In this document: one piece after another, positions 8,448 through 17,723 of the stretch
How the letters are laid out: every line of letters begins with the position of its first letter
How positions within the stretch are numbered: the stretch's first letter is position 1
From: Shewanella corallii
GTDB lineage: Bacteria > Pseudomonadota > Gammaproteobacteria > Enterobacterales > Shewanellaceae
NCBI RefSeq assembly: GCF_023349125.1
Contig: NZ_JAKIKT010000001.1
Location: 62,001-126,000 of the forward strand
DNA length: 64,000 nucleotides
Reading direction: 5' to 3'
The notes under the pieces: generated by a model
What the model was told of the DNA's origin: nothing
Seen by the model: only the letters and a program-made list of their open reading frames with translations
The model's database searches: none
Program-made: the position numbers and the translations under genes

Positions 8448-9329
8448 ATGAATAACACTGTTTTCAATCGCCTCGCGTTTTGGAAGAAGCGCCGCGAGGG
8501 GAAGGTTTTGGGAGTCTATATTGCACCTGACAGGGTTTGGGTTCATCAGGCTGCCGCCGAAGACCAGGCCGCGGTTGAAATGGAGTTCGCAATCGAAGGT
8601 GACTGGGAAGACATTTTCGGTAAAGTGGCCAAAGAGTTTGGTCACGCCAGCTTAAGGATAGTGCTGGCCCCGCATTGGTATCAATTACTGCCGGTAGACC
8701 GTCCAGATGGTGACGACAATGAAGTCGCCAATAGCTTGCTGTGGGCGGTTAAAGATATGGTCAATATTCCTGTGCAGAATCTGCATCTGGATTTCTTCGA
8801 CTCATGCTTGCCCAATCAACCCAAGGTTTCTGTGGTTGTCATGGATAAAAGCGAGTTGCAAAAGTTGGTTCACGGCGCCGTTGACTCCCATTTGACGATT
8901 GAAGGCATCAGCATCGAAGAGCTGGCGATGTGTCATGTCACTCCCAAAAACGAACAGGCGAAATTGATTATCAGCCACTACGCTGGCCAGGACCTGCTGT
9001 TTACTGTGATACGTGATGGTGGCCTGTGTATGCATCGGCGAGTCAGAGGTTTTACCGATATTCATGCCATTTCCGAGCAGGATCTGGCGTACGGCGCTGC
9101 TGACAATTTGAGTCTGGAGCTGCAACGCTCCATGGATTATTTCGAAAGTCAGCTGCGTCAGGCCCCTGTATCCGCTGTTGATATCCTTATCGATGGTGCC
9201 AATGAGGCCCTGGCCAAGCTGGTGGGGGCAAACTTTAATCAGCCTGTCTCTGCAGTGCCACACACCTCGGTAGGTATCTCTTTTGCTGGCTGTGCGTATC
9301 AGGAGTGGCAGCAGGAGGAGCAGGCATGA
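8448..9329 (+). CDS. mshI: MSHA biogenesis protein MshI (PilM-like)
   Basis: First gene of the MSHA assembly operon. It resembles the actin-like PilM/GspL cytoplasmic family: a short basic N-terminus (F-W-K-K-R-R), then L-G-V-Y-I-A, a central region with L-L-W-A-V-K-D and a later D-L-L-F-T-V-I-R-D-G-G segment. At 293 residues there is no obvious transmembrane helix, which fits the PilM role of linking the cytoplasmic ring to the PilN/PilO membrane complex. The stop overlaps the next start as ATGA, so translation is probably coupled. The upstream 237 bases likely carry the operon promoter, but no clear -35/-10 was identified. The ribosome site is weak (GGAAAG, about 12 bases away). Confidence 0.85.
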   Translation: MNNTVFNRLAFWKKRREGKVLGVYIAPDRVWVHQAAAEDQAAVEMEFAIEGDWEDIFGKVAKEFGHASLRIVLAPHWYQLLPVDRPDGDDNEVANSLLWAVKDMVNIPVQNLHLDFFDSCLPNQPKVSVVVMDKSELQKLVHGAVDSHLTIEGISIEELAMCHVTPKNEQAKLIISHYAGQDLLFTVIRDGGLCMHRRVRGFTDIHAISEQDLAYGAADNLSLELQRSMDYFESQLRQAPVSAVDILIDGANEALAKLVGANFNQPVSAVPHTSVGISFAGCAYQEWQQEEQA

Positions 9330-9943
9330 AAACCCGCATTAACCTGTTAACCCCGGATCTCCTGCCACCTGAGCTCCGTATCTCCTTTGAGCGAACCGTT
9401 CTGGTTGCGCTGATTGTCTTGGTGGTTGGTGGCGCAGCCAATGCCTGGTTTTACTGGAAGAATAACTTCCTTACCCAGGAGTTGTCCCAACATCATCAGG
9501 CCCGGACCCACCTGCAGAACCAAAAGAAAGATCTTGAACAGAAGGTCAGCAACCATAAGCCGGATCCCCGCCTGGTCGCTCAGGTTAAAGCCATGGATGA
9601 AAGGCTGTTACTGAAACAACAGCTGTTGGCTGAGCTGGATCGGCGCAGCGATATCACCAGCGAAGGTTTCTCCACGCTGCTGACTGATCTGGCGGGCGTG
9701 TCAGCAAACAAGCTATGGCTTACCCGTATCCAGGCCGCCAATCAAAAATTCAGTTTTGAAGGTTACAGTGTGCAGGCACAAACGGTTCCCTTCTGGATTG
9801 ACCAGCTTAAGTCGACTGAAACCCTTAAGGGCTATGCATTCTCCGCCATCAATATGGACCGCGGCGAAGGTCAGCCTATTGCCTTTGTGTTAAGCAGCAA
9901 GCCAGAAGAGAAACCGGCTGCGACAGCGGAGGGCGCCAAATGA
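9326..9943 (+). CDS. MSHA biogenesis protein, PilN-like (MshI2)
   Basis: Inner-membrane alignment-complex protein of the PilN type. The start at ATG 9326 overlaps the mshI stop (ATGA) and follows a strong GGAGGAG ribosome site. The N-terminus carries the PilN signature K-T-R-I-N-L-L-T-P-D-L-L-P, then one transmembrane helix at about residues 25-45, then a coiled-coil stretch (H-H-Q-A-R-T-H-L-Q-N-Q-K-K-D-L-E-Q-K) and a ferredoxin-like periplasmic domain. About 205 residues. The stop overlaps the next gene again by ATGA. Naming differs among genomes (MshI2, MshI1 or PilN domain protein); the symbol is therefore left empty. Confidence 0.85.
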   Translation: MKTRINLLTPDLLPPELRISFERTVLVALIVLVVGGAANAWFYWKNNFLTQELSQHHQARTHLQNQKKDLEQKVSNHKPDPRLVAQVKAMDERLLLKQQLLAELDRRSDITSEGFSTLLTDLAGVSANKLWLTRIQAANQKFSFEGYSVQAQTVPFWIDQLKSTETLKGYAFSAINMDRGEGQPIAFVLSSKPEEKPAATAEGAK

Positions 9944-10584
9944 AGCATCAATGGCACCAGTTAAGAGATAAGTTTGATGCCCTGACCGCCAGAGAGCGAG
10001 GCTTGATTGCCATCGCAGTGCTGGCTGTATTACTCGCCATATTGATCTTGCCCCTGAGCAGTATGATGGAGAGTAACCAAAAGCTGAGCCGGGAAATTAA
10101 ATCTGTCACTCAGGAAAATGACATTTCCAACCAACAGATCGCCATGTATCAGGCCAAACTGGCGGAAGACCCAAATGCCGAGTTCCGTCGTCGTCTCGAT
10201 GACCTGCAGCAGCAACTGACAGATATTGAAGACAGGCTGGAAAGCCACAATGTCGTGCCCTCAGATGTTATGCCTGTGCTGCTGAATACCATGATGGCCA
10301 GCGCCAAACGGGTTACGGTTACCGGCTTCGAGTCTTTGCCACCCAAGCCTTTGCTTGATGGTGATACGGAAAGCAAAATCAATCTATATAGCCATGGGGC
10401 GAAATTAAATATTAAAGGCCAGTACTTTGATGTTTTACGCTTTATGCAAACGGTAGAGAAATTGCCTGAGAAGGTTTACTGGAAGCAGTTGGACTATCAG
10501 GTCAAGGAGTATCCGCTGGCTGAGGTATCGCTGGAGTTCTACACCCTGAGCGTCAATGAGGAGTACATCAGTGTTGCTTATTAG
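9940..10584 (+). CDS. mshJ: MSHA biogenesis protein MshJ (PilO-like)
   Basis: Inner-membrane protein of the PilO/GspM type, partner of the PilN-like protein. An N-terminal cytoplasmic segment with L-T-A-R-E-R (typical of this family) precedes one transmembrane helix at about residues 20-41. A periplasmic coiled coil follows (residues about 45-100), then a small alpha/beta domain. 214 residues. It is coupled by ATGA to the upstream gene and overlaps the 5' end of mshK. Confidence 0.87.
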   Translation: MKHQWHQLRDKFDALTARERGLIAIAVLAVLLAILILPLSSMMESNQKLSREIKSVTQENDISNQQIAMYQAKLAEDPNAEFRRRLDDLQQQLTDIEDRLESHNVVPSDVMPVLLNTMMASAKRVTVTGFESLPPKPLLDGDTESKINLYSHGAKLNIKGQYFDVLRFMQTVEKLPEKVYWKQLDYQVKEYPLAEVSLEFYTLSVNEEYISVAY

Positions 10585-10909
10585 ACTCGTTTCCACCGGC
10601 GCTTTGATGGGGCTGCTGACCTGTTCAGTGGCCTTTGGTGTTGGCGCCCAGACGCTTAAAGACCCAACCCGGCCTGCAGTGATATTTGATCCCGATGGAA
10701 AAGGTCCGGTTGCCAGTAGTGGCAACGGTAGGTTGGTACTCAACTCAATCACCTGGACGGGGAAACAGGCTTTCGCCGTTATCAATAACAAGATTTATCA
10801 TAGGGGAGACAGTGTGCAGGGAGTGAAAATAAGTGAGATCAACAAAGAGCAGGTGATGCTTGAAGATGGTCGCAGATTGGTTTTGTTCACCTCTGTCACT
10901 GGGAAATAA
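10571..10909 (+). CDS. mshK: MSHA biogenesis protein MshK (PilP-like)
   Basis: Small periplasmic protein corresponding to PilP/GspC, which links the inner-membrane complex to the secretin. It has an N-terminal signal peptide (L-L-I-R-L-V-S-T-G-A-L-M-G-L-L-T) and a mature part beginning near L-K-D-P-T-R-P, the usual family motif. An HR-like beta domain follows, with L-N-S-I and V-Q-G-V-K-I-S-E-I. The start is taken as GTG 10571 because AGGAGT stands six bases before it. An in-frame ATG at 10556 would add five residues but has a poor ribosome site, and the AGGAG would lie within its coding sequence. Either way the gene begins inside mshJ. Confidence 0.85.
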   Translation: MLLIRLVSTGALMGLLTCSVAFGVGAQTLKDPTRPAVIFDPDGKGPVASSGNGRLVLNSITWTGKQAFAVINNKIYHRGDSVQGVKISEINKEQVMLEDGRRLVLFTSVTGK

Positions 10910-10919
10910 GGTTAACCTC

Positions 10920-12614
10920 ATGATTTCAAGTAAGTATTCTTTTCTTATTGTTCCCCTGTTTGTGATGGGGTGCCAGTCGGTGGATCGTCCTCAACCTGAG
11001 GCCGCCAAGGAGACAGTGCGGGATATGATGTCCCAGCAGCAAGCCAAAGCTGCAACGCCCCCGCCACCGGCAGTGATGCCAGATTCAGTGAAGCGGGAGT
11101 TGGCTGCCTCAAGCTTGCTGGGCGACAGCCAGGCAAGAGTGCCTTCTGAGCGCAGGTTTGATGTCTCTGCCAATGATGTGTCAGCCAGAGTCTTCTTTGC
11201 CAGCCTGGTTCAGGGTTCTCCATTGAGTGTGGTGGTGCATCCCAATGTGACCGGCGAAATTACTCTGTCTCTTAAGAAGGTGACACTGAGTGAGGCGCTG
11301 CAGGTCGTTGAGGATATGTATGGCTTCGACATCAAGGTCGAGGGCAATATCCTGCGTGTCTATCCTGCAGGCATGCGTACTGAAACCTTCCCGCTGAATT
11401 ATCTGTATATGCAGCGCCAGGGGTTGAGTATCACCTCTGTCAGTGCTGGTCGCATTTCTGATAACAGCAATAATGGCAATTCCAGCAATACCAACTCCTC
11501 CAGTAACAATCTGAGCAATAACGTTGGCGGCAGTGATAGTGGCTCCAGCAGCCAGGAAACCAACGGTACTTTTATCCGTTCGCAAACTGATACGGATTTC
11601 TGGGGCGAACTGCAGGAAACCCTGACTGCTATTATCGGCAATACAGGTGGTGGTCGTCAGGTGGTATTGTCTCCTCAGGCCGGTCTGGTGACTGTGCGGG
11701 CTTATCCCAATGAGATCCGCGAAGTGCGTAACTTCCTGCAGAAAGCCGAAAGTCATCTGCAGCGTCAGGTGATTCTGGAAGCCAAGGTGCTTGAGGTGAC
11801 TCTGTCTGATGGCTATCAGCAGGGAATTCAATGGCAGGATGTGCTTGGCCATGTCGGCAGTACCAATATTGAATTTGGTACCTCTCCAGCGACGTTGGGC
11901 GATACCATCACCAACACTCTTGGCGGCATTACTTCTTTGAAAGTTTCTGGTAAAGACTTCTCAGCCATGATTAGCCTGCTGGATACCCAGGGCGATGTGG
12001 ATGTACTGTCCAGCCCACGGGTGACGGCGACCAATAACCAGAAAGCTGTGATTAAAGTGGGTAAGGATGAGTACTTCGTGACTAACGTGTCCTCCACAAC
12101 TGTAGCGTCAGCAACACCGGTTACCACACCTGATGTGGAGCTGACCCCTTTCTTCTCCGGTATTGCATTGGATGTTACTCCTCAGATTGATGAGCAGGGC
12201 AATGTACTGCTGCATATTCATCCTTCCGTTATTGACGTCAGCGAGCAGGTTAAGCAGATCAAGGTCAGCGGCAGCACATTGGAATTGCCTCTGGCAGAAA
12301 GCGAAATTCGTGAGTCTGATACCGTAATCAAAGCCAACTCAGGCGACGTAGTGGTGATTGGCGGTCTGATGAAGTCTGACAACACTGAGGTGGTGTCTCA
12401 GATCCCGCTGCTGGGTGATATCCCGCTGCTGGGCGAAGCCTTTAAAAACCGTGCCATGCAAAAGCGCAAGACAGAGCTGGTGATCATGCTTAAACCAACC
12501 GTGGTAGGCAAAGACACCTGGCAGAAAGAGCTGGAACGTACCCGTGATCTACTGGACCGCTGGTACCCGACAGAACAGCAAGATGATTCCCAAGAGCAGG
12601 GGCAGGAGCAGTAA
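10920..12614 (+). CDS. mshL: MSHA secretin MshL (outer-membrane lipoprotein)
   Basis: Outer-membrane secretin through which the pilus passes. The start at ATG 10920 gives a lipoprotein signal peptide with lipobox V-M-G-C. Next come an N-terminal secretin/TonB short domain (V-S-A-N-D-V-S-A-R-V-F-F), a low-complexity Asn/Ser/Gly linker at about residues 180-220, then the secretin core. The core ends with the family signature I-P-L-L-G-D-I-P-L-L-G-E-A-F near residue 505. The C-terminus is Gln/Glu rich. About 564 residues, normal for MshL. It lies 10 bases after mshK with AAGG as ribosome site. Identification is firm. Confidence 0.95.
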   Translation: MISSKYSFLIVPLFVMGCQSVDRPQPEAAKETVRDMMSQQQAKAATPPPPAVMPDSVKRELAASSLLGDSQARVPSERRFDVSANDVSARVFFASLVQGSPLSVVVHPNVTGEITLSLKKVTLSEALQVVEDMYGFDIKVEGNILRVYPAGMRTETFPLNYLYMQRQGLSITSVSAGRISDNSNNGNSSNTNSSSNNLSNNVGGSDSGSSSQETNGTFIRSQTDTDFWGELQETLTAIIGNTGGGRQVVLSPQAGLVTVRAYPNEIREVRNFLQKAESHLQRQVILEAKVLEVTLSDGYQQGIQWQDVLGHVGSTNIEFGTSPATLGDTITNTLGGITSLKVSGKDFSAMISLLDTQGDVDVLSSPRVTATNNQKAVIKVGKDEYFVTNVSSTTVASATPVTTPDVELTPFFSGIALDVTPQIDEQGNVLLHIHPSVIDVSEQVKQIKVSGSTLELPLAESEIRESDTVIKANSGDVVVIGGLMKSDNTEVVSQIPLLGDIPLLGEAFKNRAMQKRKTELVIMLKPTVVGKDTWQKELERTRDLLDRWYPTEQQDDSQEQGQEQ

Positions 12615-12620
12615 CAGGCT

Positions 12621-13520
12621 ATGTATCTGCAACACTTCAGGCTGACTGAGACGCCGTTTTCGCTGACGCCCAATACAGGATTTTTCTTTGGGCTGGCGCC
12701 CCATGTGGAGGCGCTGCAGGTGCTGCAGGCTGCGCTGCAAACCGGCGAAGGTTTTATCAAGGTTACAGGTGAAGTGGGCACAGGCAAGACGCTGATTTGT
12801 CGTAAATTGATGAATGAGCTGCCTGAACGTTTCCGCTGTGCTTATGTGCCCAACCCTTACCTGACACCTGCTGAGCTGCGCTGGGCAGTAGCGATGGAAT
12901 TGGGCATTGAATACAGCAAAGAGGTGGATCAGCAGCAACTGACTCAGCTAATCCAACAAAAACTGGTTGAACTGGCGTCTGAAGGACTGCATACCGTGTT
13001 GGTGCTGGATGAAGCCCAGGCTTTGCCGGAAGACAGTTTGGAAGCTCTGCGCCTGTTCACTAATCTGGAAACAGAGAGCCGTAAATTGCTGCAGGTGGTG
13101 CTGTTTGGTCAGCCCGAATTGGATCAACGGCTGGCTGAAGACAGATTCCGCCAGCTACGGCAGAGAATTACGTTCAGCTATCAACTGCGTCCTCTGACGG
13201 CTGTCGAAGCTCAGGGCTATATCAATCACAGGCTTAACGTCGCTGGCTACCAGGGACGACCTCTGTTTACCGGCCGTGACAGCCAGATGATCGCCAAGGC
13301 TTCCAGAGGTATTCCCCGATTGATTAATGTGCTCAGCCACAAGGCCATGATGCTGAGTTATGGTGAAGGCGATGACAGAATTCGTCGTCGTCACATCAAA
13401 GGTGCCATTAAAGATACAGAAGATGCTTCCCAGTTGAACCGGCAGGGAATTTTGATCGCTGCTGCAGTGAGTATTTGCGCGCTGACCGCTGCAATTGTGT
13501 GGAGCGTAACGAGTCTATGA
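12621..13520 (+). CDS. mshM: MSHA biogenesis ATPase MshM (ExeA/GspA-like)
   Basis: AAA-type ATPase of the ExeA/GspA family, which helps secretin assembly through the peptidoglycan. It starts with the family phrase Y-L-Q-H-F-R-L-T-E-T-P-F-S-L-T-P. Walker A is G-E-V-G-T-G-K-T near residue 52, Walker B is V-L-V-L-D-E-A-Q near 128, and a sensor region R-Q-R-I-T-F follows. A hydrophobic segment near the C-terminus (about residues 275-295) suggests a membrane anchor. 299 residues. The stop overlaps the mshN start as ATGA. Confidence 0.92.
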   Translation: MYLQHFRLTETPFSLTPNTGFFFGLAPHVEALQVLQAALQTGEGFIKVTGEVGTGKTLICRKLMNELPERFRCAYVPNPYLTPAELRWAVAMELGIEYSKEVDQQQLTQLIQQKLVELASEGLHTVLVLDEAQALPEDSLEALRLFTNLETESRKLLQVVLFGQPELDQRLAEDRFRQLRQRITFSYQLRPLTAVEAQGYINHRLNVAGYQGRPLFTGRDSQMIAKASRGIPRLINVLSHKAMMLSYGEGDDRIRRRHIKGAIKDTEDASQLNRQGILIAAAVSICALTAAIVWSVTSL

Positions 13521-14758
13521 GTGTAATTAACCAGATGCTGAAGGATCTGGAATCCAGACAGCAGCAACATCAGGTCACCAATTTAGAGTCTGCAGCTCAG
13601 GCGCGTCTGCCTCAGCAGCCCAAATCCAGAGTTTGGCTGTGGGTTCTGCTGTTGGTAGCCATAGTGGCGGGCACAGGGGTAACCATCTACCTGTGGCTGC
13701 AATTGCAGGCTAGTTCGCCGAATGATCAGGATGCCCGACAGCAAACTCAGGCACAGACATCTGAGCCACAACCAGTGGTCAATAACGACAAGCCAACAGT
13801 CACCGGCTTGGCGCAGACAGATGAACAGGCCCTGACTCAGGTCGGTGAAGGCGCGGAACAATCGCCTCAGTTAGCAGCGCCAGCTCGAGACACTGTTCAG
13901 GCAGAGCCTGCCGTCGCCTCAGCTGTCCTTAATGAGGCTGGTACAGAAACAGCTGCTGCTCAGCAGTCCAGAACAAGTATTGCCGCCAAGCTGCCTGCCA
14001 GAGAGGAGGCTGTTGCTGACACCTCTGTACTCCCCAAAGAACAGCCGTCTGCAGAGGCAAAGGTTAAGCCAGAACCCAGAGTTACTGTATCCAGGCCGGT
14101 TCAATCCGCTGCAGTGAATACTGACAGGGGTAGTGATAAGCAGGCCGGGCAAATGGCGGTGACACCTGTGCCTATGTCTCCGGCAGAGTTGGCTCAAAAG
14201 CGTTACGAGCTGGGTGATAAAGCTCAGCAAAATGGCGACTTTGAGCGAGCCAAAGCTGAGTACATGAGGGCGCTTGAGTACAACCCAGGATTACACAGTG
14301 CCAGAGAACATCTTGCGGCGATCTTCTATGGTCAGGGTGAGCTGGAACAGGCTGCTTCTACTCTGATGCAGGGGCTGGATGCGTTTCCGGAACATCAGAA
14401 TTACCGCTTGCTGCTGGCTCGGGTTTATCAGTCAGCCGGTCAACTGCAGCAAGCCTATGACAACGCCCTTTTGATGCAGGCCAGTGGTGTTCAGGCGATA
14501 GAAAAATGGGCTCTGATTGGCGATTTGGCTCAGGGGCTGAATCGTAACGATCTGTCTGAGCAGGCATACGACAGATTGCTGGCATTGCAGCCGGGACAGA
14601 GTCGTTGGTTGATGGCCAAAGCCTATGCGGTGGATCTGCAGGGCAGATACGCTGAAGCTGCAGGAGTTTATCGGAATGCCCTGGCGGCAGGTGGGCTGTC
14701 AGACAGCGCGACCACTTTTGTACAGCAAAGATTGGAGCAGTTGGGAGCTGTGGAATGA
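13517..14758 (+). CDS. mshN: MSHA biogenesis protein MshN (TPR protein)
   Basis: Inner-membrane protein with a large periplasmic part. The start at ATG 13517 overlaps the mshM stop. An N-terminal cytoplasmic segment (S-V-I-N-Q-M-L-K-D-L-E-S-R) is the MshN signature. One transmembrane helix follows at about residues 39-60, then a long Ala/Gln/Pro/Glu-rich linker to about residue 220. The C-terminus holds tetratricopeptide repeats (K-R-Y-E-L-G-D-K-A-Q-Q-N-G-D-F-E and similar), normally protein-protein contact surfaces. 413 residues. The stop overlaps mshE by ATGA. Confidence 0.9.
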   Translation: MSVINQMLKDLESRQQQHQVTNLESAAQARLPQQPKSRVWLWVLLLVAIVAGTGVTIYLWLQLQASSPNDQDARQQTQAQTSEPQPVVNNDKPTVTGLAQTDEQALTQVGEGAEQSPQLAAPARDTVQAEPAVASAVLNEAGTETAAAQQSRTSIAAKLPAREEAVADTSVLPKEQPSAEAKVKPEPRVTVSRPVQSAAVNTDRGSDKQAGQMAVTPVPMSPAELAQKRYELGDKAQQNGDFERAKAEYMRALEYNPGLHSAREHLAAIFYGQGELEQAASTLMQGLDAFPEHQNYRLLLARVYQSAGQLQQAYDNALLMQASGVQAIEKWALIGDLAQGLNRNDLSEQAYDRLLALQPGQSRWLMAKAYAVDLQGRYAEAAGVYRNALAAGGLSDSATTFVQQRLEQLGAVE

Positions 14759-16497
14759 AGCCAAAATTAAAAATGCGTCTGGGTGATCTGCTGGTACAGG
14801 AGCAGATCATCTCTGAAGATCAGTTGATGCAGGCGTTGGCAGAGCAGAAAAAATCCGGTCAGAAGCTGGGGCGTGCACTGATCACCCTCGGATGTTTGAC
14901 CGAGGAACAATTGCTGAAATTCCTGTCCCACCAGATGAACATTCCATTTTTGGATGTCAGTCGCCGGGCTGTACCCGCCGCTGTGGTCAACCTGCTGCCG
15001 GAAGTACAGGCTCGTCGTTATCGGGCCCTGGTGGTTGAGGACAATGGCGATTCTGTACTGGTGGCCATGAGTGATCCGGCAGATCTGCAGGCGATCGATA
15101 ACCTCGAGGTGTTGCTGACTCCCAAGGCGATATCCCTGGCGGTGGCTACCGAAGCCCAACTGATGGCTGCCTTCGATACCCTGTATCGTCGTACCGGCGA
15201 TATTGCGGCTATGGCGGGTAAACTGGAAGAGGAGTACGCCGCAGACGATATGTTTGACCTGGGCGCTCTGACCCAGACAGACAGTGACAGCGAAACCACA
15301 GTCGTTAAGCTGCTCAACTCTATTTTTGAAGATGCGGTGCAGATGCGGGCATCGGATATCCATATCGAGCCGGGTGAGAAGGTGCTGAGGATACGTCAGC
15401 GTATCGATGGTCAGTTGCACGAAAACACCCTCAATGAGTCAAATATTGCCGCCGCACTGGTGCTGAGACTTAAGCTGATGGCTGGCCTGGATATCTCAGA
15501 GAAACGTTTGCCGCAGGATGGTCGCTTCCATGTGGATATTAAAGGTCACGCCATTGATGTTCGTATTTCCACCATGCCGATTTATCACGGCGAGTCAGTG
15601 GTAATGCGTATGCTGGATCAGTCGGCGGGCCTGTTGACGTTGAATGAAACCGGTATGCCACAGGATATTCTTAACCGGGTACGTAAACAGATACGTCGTC
15701 CCCACGGCATGCTGCTGGTTACCGGCCCTACGGGTAGCGGTAAAACCACCACGCTTTACGGTATTTTGAGTGAATTGAATACTGCCGATCGCAAGATCAT
15801 CACGGTCGAAGATCCGGTGGAATATCAGCTGCCAAGGATTAACCAGGTGCAGGTGAACCATAAAATTGGCCTCGACTTCTCCAACGTACTGAGAACCACC
15901 TTGCGTCAGGATCCCGATATCATCATGGTGGGTGAGATGCGTGACCAGGAGACAGTGGAGATCGGTCTGCGAGGCGCATTGACGGGTCACTTTGTTCTCT
16001 CGACTCTGCACACCAATGATGCCGTCACCAGTGCCCTGCGTTTGCTGGACATGGGCGCGGCCCCCTATCTGGTTGCCAGTGCATTGCGGGTGATTATTGC
16101 CCAGCGTCTGGTGCGCCGGGTTTGCCAGAACTGTGCGGTTCCCTACGAACTGACACCTCAGGATTCTGCCTGGCTGTCCAGCATTACCCCGGATGATTTC
16201 TCCTCTGCGCCACTGAAACAGGGTGTTGGCTGCCAAAGCTGTAACGGCAGTGGCTACCGTGGCCGTATCGGTATCTTCGAGATTCTAGAGCTGGATGAGA
16301 TCATGGTCGAAGCAATGCGCAGCGGTAATCCTCAGGATTTCGCCAAAGCGGCTAAAGAAAGCCCCAACTTCACGCCTTTGTCTGAATCGGCGCTGTACTA
16401 TCTTCGTCAGGGTATGACCACTATCAGTGAAGTGGCCAAGCTGGTGGAAGATGCCGGTGGCGAAGTGCCGGAAGAGCAGTTGGCTGAGGATAGATAA
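14755..16497 (+). CDS. mshE: MSHA pilus extension ATPase MshE
   Basis: Cytoplasmic hexameric ATPase that powers pilus polymerisation. The N-terminal MshEN/GSPII_E_N domain is known in Vibrio to bind cyclic di-GMP through repeated R-L-G-D-L-L and L-G-x-x-L-I elements; here L-G-D-L-L and L-G-R-A-L-I-T-L-G are visible in the first 45 residues. The second half has Walker A G-P-T-G-S-G-K-T-T near residue 324, Asp box and Walker B around 388 (I-I-M-V-G-E-M-R-D), a His box T-L-H-T-N-D-A, and a tetracysteine zinc site C-Q-N-C and C-Q-S-C near 456 and 492. 580 residues. Start and stop are coupled to the neighbours. Control by c-di-GMP is inferred from the family. Confidence 0.96.
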   Translation: MKPKLKMRLGDLLVQEQIISEDQLMQALAEQKKSGQKLGRALITLGCLTEEQLLKFLSHQMNIPFLDVSRRAVPAAVVNLLPEVQARRYRALVVEDNGDSVLVAMSDPADLQAIDNLEVLLTPKAISLAVATEAQLMAAFDTLYRRTGDIAAMAGKLEEEYAADDMFDLGALTQTDSDSETTVVKLLNSIFEDAVQMRASDIHIEPGEKVLRIRQRIDGQLHENTLNESNIAAALVLRLKLMAGLDISEKRLPQDGRFHVDIKGHAIDVRISTMPIYHGESVVMRMLDQSAGLLTLNETGMPQDILNRVRKQIRRPHGMLLVTGPTGSGKTTTLYGILSELNTADRKIITVEDPVEYQLPRINQVQVNHKIGLDFSNVLRTTLRQDPDIIMVGEMRDQETVEIGLRGALTGHFVLSTLHTNDAVTSALRLLDMGAAPYLVASALRVIIAQRLVRRVCQNCAVPYELTPQDSAWLSSITPDDFSSAPLKQGVGCQSCNGSGYRGRIGIFEILELDEIMVEAMRSGNPQDFAKAAKESPNFTPLSESALYYLRQGMTTISEVAKLVEDAGGEVPEEQLAEDR

Positions 16498-17720
16498 TGG
16501 CTAAGTTCAGCTATCGGGGAAGGGACAGGCAGGGAGCCACTATTAAGGGGCACCTCGACGCAGCCAATGAATCGGCTGCGGCTGATGTATTGCTGCAGCG
16601 AGCAATTATCCCCCTTGAGCTGAGAGAAGTTAAGGATGGCCAGGGCTTTGATCTTCAGAGTTTGATTGGTGGTCGCCGGGTCACCTTGGATGAACTGCAG
16701 ATTTTCACCCGTCAGATGTACTCTTTGACCCGCTCAGGCATTCCCATGTTGCGGGCGATTGCGGGCCTGGCTGAGACTGCCCACTCTCAGCGGATGAAAG
16801 ATGCGCTGAATGATATTTCTGAGCAGTTGATTTCGGGACGCCCGCTATCGGCAGCTATGAATCAGCACAGAGACGTGTTTGATACCCTGTTTATCTCTAT
16901 GGTTCATGTGGGGGAGAACACGGGTAAGCTGGAAGAGGCCTTTAAACAGCTGTCCGGTTATATCGAACGCGAGCAGGAGACCCGCAAGCGGATTAAAGCC
17001 GCCATGCGTTACCCTGTGTTCGTACTGTTCGCTATTACCATCGCCATGGTGGTTTTGAATATTTTTGTGATTCCAAAGTTTGCCACCATGTTCTCCAGAT
17101 TTGGTGCCGAGCTGCCATTACCGACCCGGATTTTGATTGGCACGTCGGATTTTTTTGTCAGCTATTGGCCATTTATGTTGGTGGTCGCCGGTGGTGTCAT
17201 CTTCGGTATTCGTTACTGGATGAATTCGGAGGAGGGGCAGAAAAAGTGGGATCGTTGGAAGCTGCATATGCCTGCAGTGGGCTCCATTATTGAGCGCTCT
17301 ACCCTGGCAAGATATTGCCGCAGCTTCGCCATGATGATCAGCGCCGGTGTTCCCATGACCCAGGCGCTGAGTTTGGTAGCGGATGCAGTGGATAATGCCT
17401 ATATGCACGATCGAATAGTGGATATGCGTAAGGGTATTGAGTCCGGTGACTCACTGCTGCGGGTATCCAACCAGAGTAAGTTGTTTACTCCTCTGGTACT
17501 GCAAATGGTGGCCGTGGGCGAAGAAACCGGACAAATAGATCAGCTGCTGAATGATGCTGCCGACTTCTACGAAGGCGAGGTTGATTATGACCTGAAGAAT
17601 CTGACTGCCAAGCTGGAGCCCATACTTATTGGTATTGTGGCCGGTATTGTATTGGTGCTGGCGCTGGGTATTTATCTGCCAATGTGGGATATGCTCAACG
17701 TGGTCAAAGGTGGAGGTTAA
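16497..17720 (+). CDS. mshG: MSHA biogenesis inner-membrane platform protein MshG
   Basis: PilC/GspF-family polytopic platform protein on which the pilus is assembled. Two homologous GspF domains are visible: the first around residues 68-190 (F-T-R-Q-M-Y-S-L-T-R-S-G-I-P), the second around 270-400 (Y-C-R-S-F-A-M-M-I-S-A-G-V-P). Each is followed by a hydrophobic helix, with a further transmembrane segment between them. 407 residues, the usual length. It starts within the mshE stop (TAATG). Confidence 0.95.
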   Translation: MAKFSYRGRDRQGATIKGHLDAANESAAADVLLQRAIIPLELREVKDGQGFDLQSLIGGRRVTLDELQIFTRQMYSLTRSGIPMLRAIAGLAETAHSQRMKDALNDISEQLISGRPLSAAMNQHRDVFDTLFISMVHVGENTGKLEEAFKQLSGYIEREQETRKRIKAAMRYPVFVLFAITIAMVVLNIFVIPKFATMFSRFGAELPLPTRILIGTSDFFVSYWPFMLVVAGGVIFGIRYWMNSEEGQKKWDRWKLHMPAVGSIIERSTLARYCRSFAMMISAGVPMTQALSLVADAVDNAYMHDRIVDMRKGIESGDSLLRVSNQSKLFTPLVLQMVAVGEETGQIDQLLNDAADFYEGEVDYDLKNLTAKLEPILIGIVAGIVLVLALGIYLPMWDMLNVVKGGG

Positions 17721-17723
17721 CGG